38,587 bases of DNA from an uncultured Parabacteroides sp. GTDB taxonomy: Bacteria > Bacteroidota > Bacteroidia > Bacteroidales > Tannerellaceae. The translations under genes and the position numbers were made by a program. Of this stretch, positions 1-7,904 are shown in pieces (positions within the stretch are counted from its first letter, which is position 1; each line of letters opens with the position of its first letter). Location: contig URZO01000031.1 in the NCBI GenBank assembly GCA_900552465.1, positions 1-38,587 on the forward strand, read 5' to 3'. The notes below the pieces were generated by a model. It searched no databases, had not been told where the DNA came from, and saw only the letters and a program-made list of their open reading frames with translations.

Positions 1-4
1 CTTC

Positions 5-86
5 GTAGGGGCAGTTCGCGAACTGCCCGGGTAGTGACGAAGGAGATATTTGTTGGCACAGAGGGCGGTTCGCGAACCGCCCCTAT
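5..86. repeat. Paired palindromic repeats with a TTCGCGAA core
   Basis: Two perfect 20-bp palindromes lie at 9-28 (GGGCAGTTCGCGAACTGCCC) and 63-82 (GGGCGGTTCGCGAACCGCCC). They share the core GTTCGCGAAC. The first is preceded by TAGG and the second followed by CCTA, so the two units also sit head to head as one larger inverted repeat. This looks like a REP/BIME-type intergenic element. The function is unknown, and copy number elsewhere in the genome cannot be seen from here. Confidence 0.75.
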
Positions 87-100
87 GAGGTCTGTCTATT

Positions 101-120
101 TCAAAACTGCCAAGTTTTGA
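101..120. repeat. Perfect 8-bp hairpin
   Basis: TCAAAACT (101-108) and AGTTTTGA (113-120) form a perfect stem with a 4-base loop. No T-run follows, so it is a poor intrinsic terminator in either direction. It may be part of the repeat region to its left. Confidence 0.5.
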
Positions 121-179
121 ACCTCCTGCAAATAAGAAAATACGTTTTATACAATAAGCCCTTGGATATTGAAAGTAGT

Positions 180-235
180 TTCCATGCTCATTCATCCAAA
201 ATTCCATGCTCACGCAATCAGATTCCCATGGGCAT
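180..235. repeat. Short near-direct repeats upstream of trmD
   Basis: TTCCATGCTCA occurs at 180-190 and again at 202-212. A related TTCCCATGGGCA follows at 224-235, so the units recur about every 22 bp. The third unit contains the palindrome CCCATGGG. There is no gene here. The units are too short and too few for a CRISPR array. They could be protein-binding sites or the decayed edge of an intergenic repeat. Confidence 0.45.
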
Positions 236-261
236 GAAATGGATAATTGACAATTAAACCC

Positions 262-269
262 TACCTTTG
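262..269 (+). promoter_or_regulatory. Predicted -7 element for trmD
   Basis: TACCTTTG matches the Bacteroidetes -7 consensus TAnnTTTG and lies 25 bp before the chosen trmD ATG at 295. The only upstream TTG (247-249) is closer than the usual 19-21 bp, so the -33 element is weak. The position excludes the alternative TTG start at 247, which would not be transcribed. Confidence 0.5.
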
Positions 270-294
270 TACCCGAAATCAGAAATATAGTTTT

Positions 295-969
295 ATGCGT
301 ATAGATATACTGACCGTACTTCCGGAGATGATCGAGGGCATGGTAAACTGCTCTATCGTCAAACGGGCACAAGATAAGGGCCTGGCAGAGATATATTTAC
401 ATAACCTACGGGATTATACGACCGACAAATGGCGTCGCGTGGATGATTACCCTTTCGGCGGTGAGGCCGGCATGGTGATGCAGATCGAACCGATCGACCG
501 GGCAATCTCGGCTCTGAAAAGCGAACGGGAATATGACGAGGTGATCTATACTTCGCCGGACGGGGAAACGTTCAACCAACCGATGGCAAACGGCATGTCG
601 ATGCTGAACAACCTGATAATCCTATGCGGGCATTACAAAGGGATCGACTACCGCATCCGTGAACATCTGATCACAAAGGAAATATCAGTCGGCGACTATG
701 TCCTGACCGGTGGGGAACTGGCTGCCGCTATTATCACTGATGCGGTCGTACGTCTCATTCCCGGAGTGATCGGCGACGAACAGAGCGCCCTCTCCGACTC
801 TTTCCAGGATAATTTACTTGCACCGCCGGTCTACACCCGGCCGGCCGATTATAACGGCTGGAAAGTGCCGGAAGTCCTTCTCTCCGGCCATCAGCGTAAA
901 ATCGAGGAATGGCGCCTCCAGCAAGCCCAGGAACGGACTGCCCGGCTGCGCCCAGACTTATTAAAATAG
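295..969 (+). CDS. trmD: tRNA (guanine-N1)-methyltransferase TrmD
   Basis: TrmD methylates G37 at N1 in tRNAs that read codons starting with C, using S-adenosylmethionine, and so prevents +1 frameshifting. The 224-residue protein opens MRIDILTVLPEMIEG and has the SPOUT trefoil-knot signatures LIILCGHYKGIDYR and the typical ISVGDYVLTGGELAA, which bind the methyl donor and the tRNA. The length fits the family. I chose ATG 295 over the TTG at 247 because family members start at this point and the predicted -7 element lies between the two. The gene appears monocistronic, not in the rpsP-rimM-trmD-rplS operon of many other bacteria. It converges on the next gene with an 8-bp gap. Confidence 0.97.
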   Translation: MRIDILTVLPEMIEGMVNCSIVKRAQDKGLAEIYLHNLRDYTTDKWRRVDDYPFGGEAGMVMQIEPIDRAISALKSEREYDEVIYTSPDGETFNQPMANGMSMLNNLIILCGHYKGIDYRIREHLITKEISVGDYVLTGGELAAAIITDAVVRLIPGVIGDEQSALSDSFQDNLLAPPVYTRPADYNGWKVPEVLLSGHQRKIEEWRLQQAQERTARLRPDLLK

Positions 970-977
970 AACTGTAT

Positions 978-1847
978 CTACTTTTCCGCTACAAAGTTAT
1001 AGGTAAACGTATATTCGTATGTATTGTTTTCAGCTTTAGCTTCTCCGACCGGATTGATCGTTTCTTCGATTGTCATGCCTGTGATATAGTCACTGGACAT
1101 GGTATAACGGAATTTATATTCAGCACAGATATCCGTCGCTTCCGATACATTATACCAATAAGCGCGGACAGGCAGATTCCGATTCATCAGGCCATACATC
1201 AGGTTGACAGGAGAAACAACATCGAAATCGACCGGCTGGAAGGTATTGATCACCCGGAACGGGAAATTAGCCGGACGCAATTGGGAGCTATATTCGTATG
1301 TCATCTCTTGTTGCGGCAGATAAGCATAATAAACAGCATTGCCGTTCTCCCATGTATAACGGTCGACCTCGCCCAGATCTCTTACGTGATAACCGTCCTC
1401 ATCCGGCCACTGGATAACTTGCGTAACCGATTTCAGCCAATTCCGTTCATATACATAACTATTATCTGTTGCCGTATATGCAGTATTACTCATATATTTA
1501 TTCTCCGCCTTTTCTTCCTTTCTGGCGATCACATTTCCTTTCAACGTGTAGACCGTATGGACAAACGGAGTTGCAGATGAACTGTCCCCGACCTTTACAC
1601 CGCTTACGGAAATTGTGTTATCTACAATAATATAATTATCGGTATATACGTTTCCTTCTTTATTCAATATAATACGGTTGATCTGCTGACTCTGGTCGTA
1701 GGTTATGTCGGCACTGAAAAAGGCTGCGCCATTCTTCGTACAAGACACATTTGTCAACTTGTTTAATTCCGGAATATACGGTTTATCATCATCTCCACAG
1801 GACACAAGCCCGACAGCAGCTAAAAGCATACATAATAACTTCTTCAT
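978..1847 (-). CDS. Uncharacterised surface-type lipoprotein
   Basis: The 289-residue protein begins with a lipoprotein signal (MKKLLCMLLAAVGLVSC, lipid on Cys17). The acidic GDDDK directly after the cysteine resembles the Bacteroidetes lipoprotein export signal that sends proteins to the cell surface. The rest is rich in Tyr, Asn and Thr in alternating patterns (for example YTWENGNAVYYAY and YTFTYNF at the end), suggesting a beta-sheet protein. The style recalls the DUF4595-type lipoproteins of Bacteroides, but I cannot confirm the family. No enzyme motif is visible. It stands alone and converges on trmD. A -7-like element lies about 30 bp upstream of its start. Confidence 0.85.
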   Translation of the reverse strand: MKKLLCMLLAAVGLVSCGDDDKPYIPELNKLTNVSCTKNGAAFFSADITYDQSQQINRIILNKEGNVYTDNYIIVDNTISVSGVKVGDSSSATPFVHTVYTLKGNVIARKEEKAENKYMSNTAYTATDNSYVYERNWLKSVTQVIQWPDEDGYHVRDLGEVDRYTWENGNAVYYAYLPQQEMTYEYSSQLRPANFPFRVINTFQPVDFDVVSPVNLMYGLMNRNLPVRAYWYNVSEATDICAEYKFRYTMSSDYITGMTIEETINPVGEAKAENNTYEYTFTYNFVAEK

Positions 1848-1875
1848 CTCTTTTTCTTTTTATTATTCGACGTTA

Positions 1876-1883
1876 CAAAAATA
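1876..1883 (-). promoter_or_regulatory. Predicted -7 element for the lipoprotein gene
   Basis: On the minus strand this reads TATTTTTG, a good TAnnTTTG match 28 bp before the ATG at 1847. A second TATTTTTG copy lies at 1893-1900. Neither has a clear -33 TTTG, so the exact promoter is uncertain. Confidence 0.45.
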
Positions 1884-1932
1884 GGATATTTGCAAAAATA
1901 ACGGGCGAAGTAACCTATTTTAAGTAATTCTT

Positions 1933-1964
1933 CTTGAAGAAATACAAGCAAAACATTAGCTTTG
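1933..1964 (+). promoter_or_regulatory. Bacteroidetes-type promoter of the GH3 gene
   Basis: A -33-like CTTG (1933-1936) and a -7 TAGCTTTG (1957-1964) are separated by 20 bp, close to the consensus spacing. The 5' leader to the ATG at 2054 is long (about 80 bases) and AT-rich. The promoter lacks the paired half-sites seen upstream of the PUL operons, so GH3 is probably controlled separately. Confidence 0.65.
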
Positions 1965-2053
1965 CAAGAATGTTTTATCACAATAAATATCTAATAACAA
2001 ACATCTTACAATAAGATATAACGTAAATCATACAATATCTAAAATTTAATAAC

Positions 2054-4660
2054 ATGAGAATGAAACATCTGACGGTGGCAGCATTGACAATATTGCTGTC
2101 AGTTTCTTGTAGTGAAAGACAACAAGATTACCCGTTCCGTAATCCCGACCTTCCTGTCGACGAGCGCATAGACGACCTCCTGAAACGTCTGACGGCCGAA
2201 GAGAAAGTCGGACAAATGATGAACACCACCCCGGCAATCGAACGCCTCGGCATTCCGGAATACGACTGGTGGAACGAAGCCCTACATGGCGTTGCACGCG
2301 CCGGACGGGCAACGGTTTTCCCGCAAGCTATCGCAATGGCGGCCACATTCGATGACGAAGCCTTGCATGAAACGTTCACGATGGTGAGCGACGAAGCTCG
2401 TGCCAAATATCATCAATACCAGAAAGACAAGGAGTATGACCGCTATAAAGGGCTGACATTCTGGACACCCAATATCAATATCTTCCGCGATCCCCGCTGG
2501 GGCCGGGGCATGGAAACATACGGAGAAGACCCGTACCTGACAGAACGAATGGGCGTTGCCGTTGTCAAAGGCTTGCAGGGCGACGATCCGAAATATTTCA
2601 AGACACACGCCTGTGCCAAGCATTACGCCGTCCACAGCGGACCGGAATGGAACCGCCACGAGTTTGACGTAACAGTTACCCCACGCGACCTGTGGCAGAC
2701 GTATCTGCCGGCATTCGAAGCATTGGTAAAAGAGGGGAATGTGCAGGAAGTCATGTGTGCTTACAACCGCTACGCCGGTAAACCTTGTTGCAACAGCGAT
2801 AAACTGCTGATCGACATCCTGCGGAATAGCTGGGGTTACGAGCATATCATCCTCTCCGACTGCGGTGCTATCAACGACTTCTGGGAACGGGATGAAAACA
2901 CACCCCGCCATGAGACGCATCCGGATGCCGAAAGTGCTTCGACCGACGCTGTCCTGAGCGGAACAGACCTGGAATGCGGAAACAGCTACCGGGCACTGAT
3001 CAAAGCGCTGAAGGACGGCAAGATCACGGAAAAGGATCTGGATGTTTCGCTCCGCCGCCTGCTGAAAGGCCGTTTTGAACTGGGTATGTTCGATCCGGAC
3101 GACCGGGTTCCGTATGCTCAAATCCTGTACAGCGTGGTGGAAAGTCCCGAACACGTGGCACAGGCGCTCGAAATGGCGCATAAAAGCATGGTGCTGCTGA
3201 AAAACAAGAATAACACACTGCCACTTAGCAAAACGATTAAAAAGATCGCAGTAGTAGGCCCGAATGCTGCCGACTCGACAATGCTTTGGGCCAACTATAA
3301 CGGCTTTCCAAGTCATACCGTCACCATACTCGAAGGCATCCGCAAGAAAGTCCCCGGTGCAGAAGTGATCTACGAATTAGGTTGTAACCATGCCGCCGAT
3401 TTCGTTATGAAAAATCTGGAAAGCTGTATTGCCTCGCCCGCCGGACAGGGTTTTACAGCCGAATTCTTTAACAACACGGAATTTAAAGATGAACCGGTTT
3501 ATAAAGGAGCGGCAAGCCAACTGCATTACACCACCGGAGGCAACACGCAGTTTGCCCCGAATGTCAACCTGACAAACTTCACCGCCCGTTTTACCGGTGA
3601 ATTCGAGGCTCCGGAAACCGAAGCGGTCGAAATCAAAATATCCGGGAACGATGCTTTCCGCCTCTTCATCGGAGACGAAAAAGTAGCGGAAATGTGGGAA
3701 AACGAATACGGAGGCGAAAAGACATATATACTGAATGCCGAAAAGGGCAAGAAGTATCCTGTCAAGATTGAATACATGCAGCGTATAGGCAGTGCAGACC
3801 TCAACTTCGAGATCGGAACACGCCAGGCAGTCGACTACGCTGCTACGGCGGCCAAAGTGAAAGATGCCGATGTAATCGTCTTTGCCGGCGGTATCTCTCC
3901 GCGTCTGGAAGGTGAAGAAATGCCGGTCAACGTAGAAGGATTCAAGAAAGGCGACCGAACCAATATCGAAATTCCGAAAGTACAGCAGGAAATGGTAAAA
4001 GCCCTGAAAGCGACAGGCAAGCCGGTTGTCTATGTGCTTTGTACCGGTAGCGCACTGGCCCTGAACTGGGAAGATGCCAATATCGACGCAATCCTGAATG
4101 CCTGGTACGGCGGCCAGGAAGCAGGGACAGCCGTCGCCGACATCCTGTTTGGTGACTACAATCCATCAGGCCGTCTGCCAATTACGTTCTATAAGTCGGT
4201 CGACCAATTGCCGGACTTCCAGGATTACAGCATGAAAGGACGTACCTACCGTTATATGACACAAACGCCGCTTTATCCGTTCGGATACGGTTTGAGTTAC
4301 ACCAATTTTGCTTACCGGAATGCAAAACTCTCCTCTGGCAAAATCACGAAAGACCAGTCTGTAACGCTTACATTCGACATTACCAACACCGGTAAAATGG
4401 ATGGCGACGAGGTGGCACAGGTTTACATCAAGAACCCGAACGATCCGGAAGGACCGATCAAGGCGTTGAAAGCATTCGCCCGCGTCAACGTAAAAGCCGG
4501 AAACACACAGGAAGTCAACATCGATTTGTCTCCGAAAGCCTTCTATTCTTTTAATGACAATACGCAGACAATGGAAGTCCGCCCTGGAAAATACCAGATC
4601 CTGTACGGAGGTTCATCGGATGACAAGGCTTTGCAAAAGATAGAGTTGGAGATTGAATGA
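2054..4660 (+). CDS. GH3 beta-glucosidase/beta-xylosidase lipoprotein with PA14 insert
   Basis: An 868-residue retaining glycosidase that removes terminal beta-linked glucose or xylose. The lipoprotein signal ends at LSVSC (Cys19). The GH3 TIM-barrel (about 27-345) has YDWWNEALHGVAR near residue 70, KH at 189-190 and the nucleophile Asp269 in IILSDCGAI. The second alpha/beta domain is split by a PA14 domain (about 465-590, beginning GFTAEFFN). The stretch RLEGEEM after it probably supplies the acid/base glutamate. A fibronectin-III-like domain fills the last 110 residues. PA14-bearing GH3 enzymes often handle short gluco- or xylo-oligosaccharides. Exact specificity cannot be read. ATG 2060 is an alternative start that leaves the signal intact. 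A strong terminator follows. Confidence 0.93.
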   Translation: MRMKHLTVAALTILLSVSCSERQQDYPFRNPDLPVDERIDDLLKRLTAEEKVGQMMNTTPAIERLGIPEYDWWNEALHGVARAGRATVFPQAIAMAATFDDEALHETFTMVSDEARAKYHQYQKDKEYDRYKGLTFWTPNINIFRDPRWGRGMETYGEDPYLTERMGVAVVKGLQGDDPKYFKTHACAKHYAVHSGPEWNRHEFDVTVTPRDLWQTYLPAFEALVKEGNVQEVMCAYNRYAGKPCCNSDKLLIDILRNSWGYEHIILSDCGAINDFWERDENTPRHETHPDAESASTDAVLSGTDLECGNSYRALIKALKDGKITEKDLDVSLRRLLKGRFELGMFDPDDRVPYAQILYSVVESPEHVAQALEMAHKSMVLLKNKNNTLPLSKTIKKIAVVGPNAADSTMLWANYNGFPSHTVTILEGIRKKVPGAEVIYELGCNHAADFVMKNLESCIASPAGQGFTAEFFNNTEFKDEPVYKGAASQLHYTTGGNTQFAPNVNLTNFTARFTGEFEAPETEAVEIKISGNDAFRLFIGDEKVAEMWENEYGGEKTYILNAEKGKKYPVKIEYMQRIGSADLNFEIGTRQAVDYAATAAKVKDADVIVFAGGISPRLEGEEMPVNVEGFKKGDRTNIEIPKVQQEMVKALKATGKPVVYVLCTGSALALNWEDANIDAILNAWYGGQEAGTAVADILFGDYNPSGRLPITFYKSVDQLPDFQDYSMKGRTYRYMTQTPLYPFGYGLSYTNFAYRNAKLSSGKITKDQSVTLTFDITNTGKMDGDEVAQVYIKNPNDPEGPIKALKAFARVNVKAGNTQEVNIDLSPKAFYSFNDNTQTMEVRPGKYQILYGGSSDDKALQKIELEIE

Positions 4661-4679
4661 TTTCGTAACATCTACTCAC

Positions 4680-4715
4680 AAAAAAAGGAGCAAACCTGAA
4701 TTTGCTCCTTTTTTT
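4680..4715. terminator. Bidirectional intrinsic terminator
   Basis: AAAGGAGCAAA (4684-4694) and TTTGCTCCTTT (4701-4711) form an 11-bp stem around the loop CCTGAA. An A-run lies on the left and a T-run on the right, so it can end both the rightward GH3 transcript and the leftward glgB-manA transcript. Confidence 0.92.
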
Positions 4716-4737
4716 ATTCCTATCGGATAAATCCCTT

Positions 4738-5712
4738 TTACCCGATATATGTTTCCATAAACTTGGCACCCGGGACCGGTGAGATCGTTACCACATCGGT
4801 ATCAGCCGGTATCAGCACCGTCTGTCCCTGATGGATATAGATTTCATTTCCCTTATTGTCGCGGATGGAAGCCTTGCCTTCCATGCAAATGTAGACAACA
4901 AAAGAATCCAGTTCAGAGAAATTGCGCACCATGATCGTATCGATATCCAGCAGGTTCGTCGTGAAATATTTGCAGCTTGCCAGTTCTACGGTTGCATTCG
5001 TATGTGCCTTGTAGTGGGTACGGTAATCCGGATACAGCGTATAGTCTATCGCATCCTTTGCCAACTCGGTATGCAGTTCACGTCCTTTTCCGTCCGGACC
5101 TTTACGGTCGTAGTCGTAAATACGGTACGTGATATTGCTTGTCTGCTGTATCTCGGCGATGAAGCAACCCGAACCGATCGCGTGTACACGGCCGGCAGGC
5201 AAGAAGAAAACATCGCCCGGAGAGACTTCATAACGCTGCAGGACATCCATAATTGTATTATCCTGTACACGTTTCACATACTCGTCGGCATCGATCTGTT
5301 TGGAGAAACCGGAATATAAGCCGGCGCCCTTGGCTGCCTTTATCACATACCACATCTCGGTCTTGCCGAAAGAGTTATGGCGTTTTTTAGCCAGTTCGTC
5401 ATCCGGATGCACCTGGATAGACAAATCGTCGCGCGCATCGATAAACTTAATCAGCAGAGGAAAAGTAGAACCGAACTGTTCCACCACCTTCTCGCCCAAC
5501 AGCTGCGGGCCATACGTACGGATCAGTTCATCCAGCGTCTTACCTTCCAATGCGCCATTATCAACGACGGAATAATTACCCTCCACATGTGAAAGTTCCC
5601 AACTTTCGCCGATGCCGTCCTGCACCGGAGTGATGCCCTTAAACGGGCAGATATCAGAGCCTCCCCAGATTATGTTCTTGAGGATCGGCTTAAATGTCAT
5701 AGGATATAACAT
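4738..5712 (-). CDS. manA: Mannose-6-phosphate isomerase, class I
   Basis: This cytoplasmic zinc enzyme interconverts mannose 6-phosphate and fructose 6-phosphate, linking mannose use and GDP-mannose synthesis to glycolysis. The 324-residue protein starts MLYPMTFKPILKNIIWGG, as short bacterial class I enzymes do. It carries the cupin metal-site signatures LSIQVHPDDE (His and Glu ligands) and GRVHAIGSGCFIAEIQQTSN with a zinc-binding His. A C-terminal cupin half follows. ATG at 5700 is a possible alternative start, but the upstream one fits the family. It lies 27 bp downstream of glgB on the same strand, with no terminator between, so the two are probably co-transcribed. Confidence 0.95.
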   Translation of the reverse strand: MLYPMTFKPILKNIIWGGSDICPFKGITPVQDGIGESWELSHVEGNYSVVDNGALEGKTLDELIRTYGPQLLGEKVVEQFGSTFPLLIKFIDARDDLSIQVHPDDELAKKRHNSFGKTEMWYVIKAAKGAGLYSGFSKQIDADEYVKRVQDNTIMDVLQRYEVSPGDVFFLPAGRVHAIGSGCFIAEIQQTSNITYRIYDYDRKGPDGKGRELHTELAKDAIDYTLYPDYRTHYKAHTNATVELASCKYFTTNLLDIDTIMVRNFSELDSFVVYICMEGKASIRDNKGNEIYIHQGQTVLIPADTDVVTISPVPGAKFMETYIG

Positions 5713-5739
5713 ACTTACGTTTCTGGTTTTACACCTTAT

Positions 5740-7758
5740 TTATTTTGTTACTTTTACCTTTCTCAATACAACAGCGCTACGGGCCGGAATGTATAATTTG
5801 AGCCATTCTTTTTTCTCTTTTTTATACAATGGGTCGAGTTGTGTGAAATGACGGATAGAATCGTCCGAAAGTCCGAAACCGCCAAAACGGGTAGCGTCGG
5901 TATTCAAAAGCACTTCATATTCGCCTTTGGGAACCAGGAATCCGTAGTCGGTAAATGACTTTATCGGATTGAAATTGAAGACGAATACCAGATCTTTGCG
6001 CATATAAGCCAGGATCTGATCGCCGTCGTTATCCCATACTTTCTGTATCGGAGTGGATTGGAAATTCTTCACACTGCGGATTATCTCCAGCATCTCGCGG
6101 TCGAAATCGCCCAGATAATGGTACTTCAAATCCATATTATCCACCAACTCCCACTGCCGACGGGCATATTTATAAGACCAGCCATTACCTTCACGCGGGA
6201 AATCAATCCATTCGGGATGCCCGAATTCATTTCCCATAAAGTTCAGATAACCGCCGTTAATGGTAGAAGCCGTAACCAGACGGATCATCTTATGCAAAGC
6301 GATACCACGTTCGACAGTCAGGCTATGATCGTCTTTCTGCATATGCCAATACATATCCGCGTCGATCAGGCGGAAGATAATCGTCTTATCGCCTACCAAG
6401 GCCTGGTCATGGCTTTCTGCATAGCTGATCGTCTTCTCGTCCGCACGGCGGTTAGTCGTTTCCCACCAGATAGAAGAGGGATGCCAGTCTTCGTCTTTCT
6501 TTTCCTTGATTGTCTTGATCCAGTAATCCGGAATATTCATCGCCATACGATAATCGAAGCCGTAGCCTCCATCTTCATATTTGGCAGCTAACCCCGGCAT
6601 TCCACTCACCTCTTCGGCGATTGTAATGGCATTCTTATTGACTTCGTGGATCAGCTTATTAGCCAATGTCAGATAGGCGATAGCGTCACCATCCTGATGA
6701 CCGTTGAAATAGTCACCGTAATTGCAGAATGCCTCACCCAATCCGTGACTGTAATAAAGCATGGAAGTCACCCCGTCAAAACGGAAGCCGTCGAATTTAT
6801 ACTCATCCAACCAGAACTTGCAGTTTGACAACAGGAAGTGAAGCACTTCGTTCTTGCCATAATCGAAACAAAGGGAATCCCATGCCGGATGTTCGCGACG
6901 GGTACCGCCCAGGAAATATTGGGTATAGGAACCGTCAAAGCGTCCCAAGCCTTCCACCTCATTCTTTACGGCATGGCTATGGACAATATCCATAATAACT
7001 GCGATCCCCATACCATGAGCGTCATCGATCAGGTGTTTCAGCTCTTCCGGCGTCCCGAAACGGGAAGAAGCGGCAAAGAAGCTGCTGACATGATAACCGA
7101 ACGACCCGTAATAGGGATGTTCCTGAATAGCCATGATCTGAATGGCATTATACCCTTCTTTTGCAACGCGGGGCAATACATTCCGGCGGAACTCGTCATA
7201 CGTGCCGACCTTTTCCTCGTTGGAAGACATACCGATATGGCATTCGTAGATCAACAGAGGGGAAACATCCGGTTTAAACCGTTTATGCTTAAACACATAC
7301 GACTCTTCCGGATTCCATACCTGCGCACTGAATATTTTGGTATTCTCGTCCTGAACGACACGCCGTATCCAGGCCGGGATACGTTCTCCACTGCCACCTT
7401 CCCACTCCACTAAGAGCTTGAACAGGTCTTCATGATGCAATAAATCTTCCGCAAGCGTGATCTCCCAGATGCCATTACCCAACCGTTTCAGTTTATACTG
7501 ATCTTCCTTCTTCCAATCGTTGAAAGTTCCGATCAGATAGATAGCGGTGGCATTGGGCGCCCATTCGCGGAATATCCATCCTGTTTTTGTTTTATGCAAC
7601 CCGAAGTAAAGATACCCGGAGGCCATTTCCGACAACGTTTGTCTGCCGTTACCTGTCAGGCTCTTCTCCTTGTTTACCACGTATTGGTACCGTCCTTCTA
7701 TTGCCTCCTTATAGGGGGCCAGCCAAGGGTCATTCTTTATTAGATTTAGCGACTCCAT
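5740..7758 (-). CDS. glgB: 1,4-alpha-glucan branching enzyme (GH13)
   Basis: The enzyme makes alpha-1,6 branches in glycogen by cutting and transferring alpha-1,4 chains. The 672-residue protein has an N-terminal CBM48 (about 50-145, with FREWAPNATAIYLIGTFNDW), a GH13 TIM barrel and a C-terminal beta domain. Catalytic residues visible are Asp328 (DGFRFDGV), Glu382 (ITIAEEVSG) and Asp451 (SYAESHDQAL). Length and motifs fit the eukaryote-like branching enzymes common in Bacteroidetes rather than the longer E. coli type. I start it at 7758 (MESLNLIKND): an upstream in-frame start at 7806 lies before the predicted -7 element and would not be transcribed. It leads a two-gene unit with manA. Confidence 0.95.
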   Translation of the reverse strand: MESLNLIKNDPWLAPYKEAIEGRYQYVVNKEKSLTGNGRQTLSEMASGYLYFGLHKTKTGWIFREWAPNATAIYLIGTFNDWKKEDQYKLKRLGNGIWEITLAEDLLHHEDLFKLLVEWEGGSGERIPAWIRRVVQDENTKIFSAQVWNPEESYVFKHKRFKPDVSPLLIYECHIGMSSNEEKVGTYDEFRRNVLPRVAKEGYNAIQIMAIQEHPYYGSFGYHVSSFFAASSRFGTPEELKHLIDDAHGMGIAVIMDIVHSHAVKNEVEGLGRFDGSYTQYFLGGTRREHPAWDSLCFDYGKNEVLHFLLSNCKFWLDEYKFDGFRFDGVTSMLYYSHGLGEAFCNYGDYFNGHQDGDAIAYLTLANKLIHEVNKNAITIAEEVSGMPGLAAKYEDGGYGFDYRMAMNIPDYWIKTIKEKKDEDWHPSSIWWETTNRRADEKTISYAESHDQALVGDKTIIFRLIDADMYWHMQKDDHSLTVERGIALHKMIRLVTASTINGGYLNFMGNEFGHPEWIDFPREGNGWSYKYARRQWELVDNMDLKYHYLGDFDREMLEIIRSVKNFQSTPIQKVWDNDGDQILAYMRKDLVFVFNFNPIKSFTDYGFLVPKGEYEVLLNTDATRFGGFGLSDDSIRHFTQLDPLYKKEKKEWLKLYIPARSAVVLRKVKVTK

Positions 7759-7781
7759 GATTTTTTGAGATTGGTTTCGCA

Positions 7782-7789
7782 CAAAGATA
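7782..7789 (-). promoter_or_regulatory. Predicted -7 element of glgB-manA
   Basis: TATCTTTG on the minus strand, 23 bp before the glgB ATG, matches TAnnTTTG fully. A TTTTTG lies about 22 bp upstream as a possible -33. The next gene diverges, so the interval 7759-7904 holds two back-to-back promoters. Confidence 0.65.
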
Positions 7790-7872
7790 GAAGAAAAAAC
7801 TAACAATGCCGCAAAAACAAGGCCATTAATAAAGTTTCACCAGCGAAATACTAAATATTTAATTCCTTTTGT

Positions 7873-7880
7873 TATTTTTG
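7873..7880 (+). promoter_or_regulatory. Predicted -7 element of the antiporter-HTCS1 unit
   Basis: TATTTTTG lies 24 bp before the antiporter ATG at 7905. No clear -33 is visible. It also lacks the paired PUL half-sites at -37 and -58 that mark the regulon promoters. Confidence 0.55.
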
Positions 7881-7904
7881 CAAGAAACCGTTTATTGTTG
7901 GCAG

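Noticed and set aside
180..235. CRISPR array
   Set aside because: The units are 11-12 bp, imperfect and only three, with no cas genes in the window.
7766..7779. TGAGATTGGTTT near glgB as a regulon half-site
   Set aside because: It falls in the glgB leader, has no 21-bp partner and no -7 at the right distance.
7869..7904. Upstream TTG start for the antiporter
   Set aside because: It lies upstream of the predicted -7 element at 7873-7880 and would not be in the transcript. ATG 7905 fits the family.
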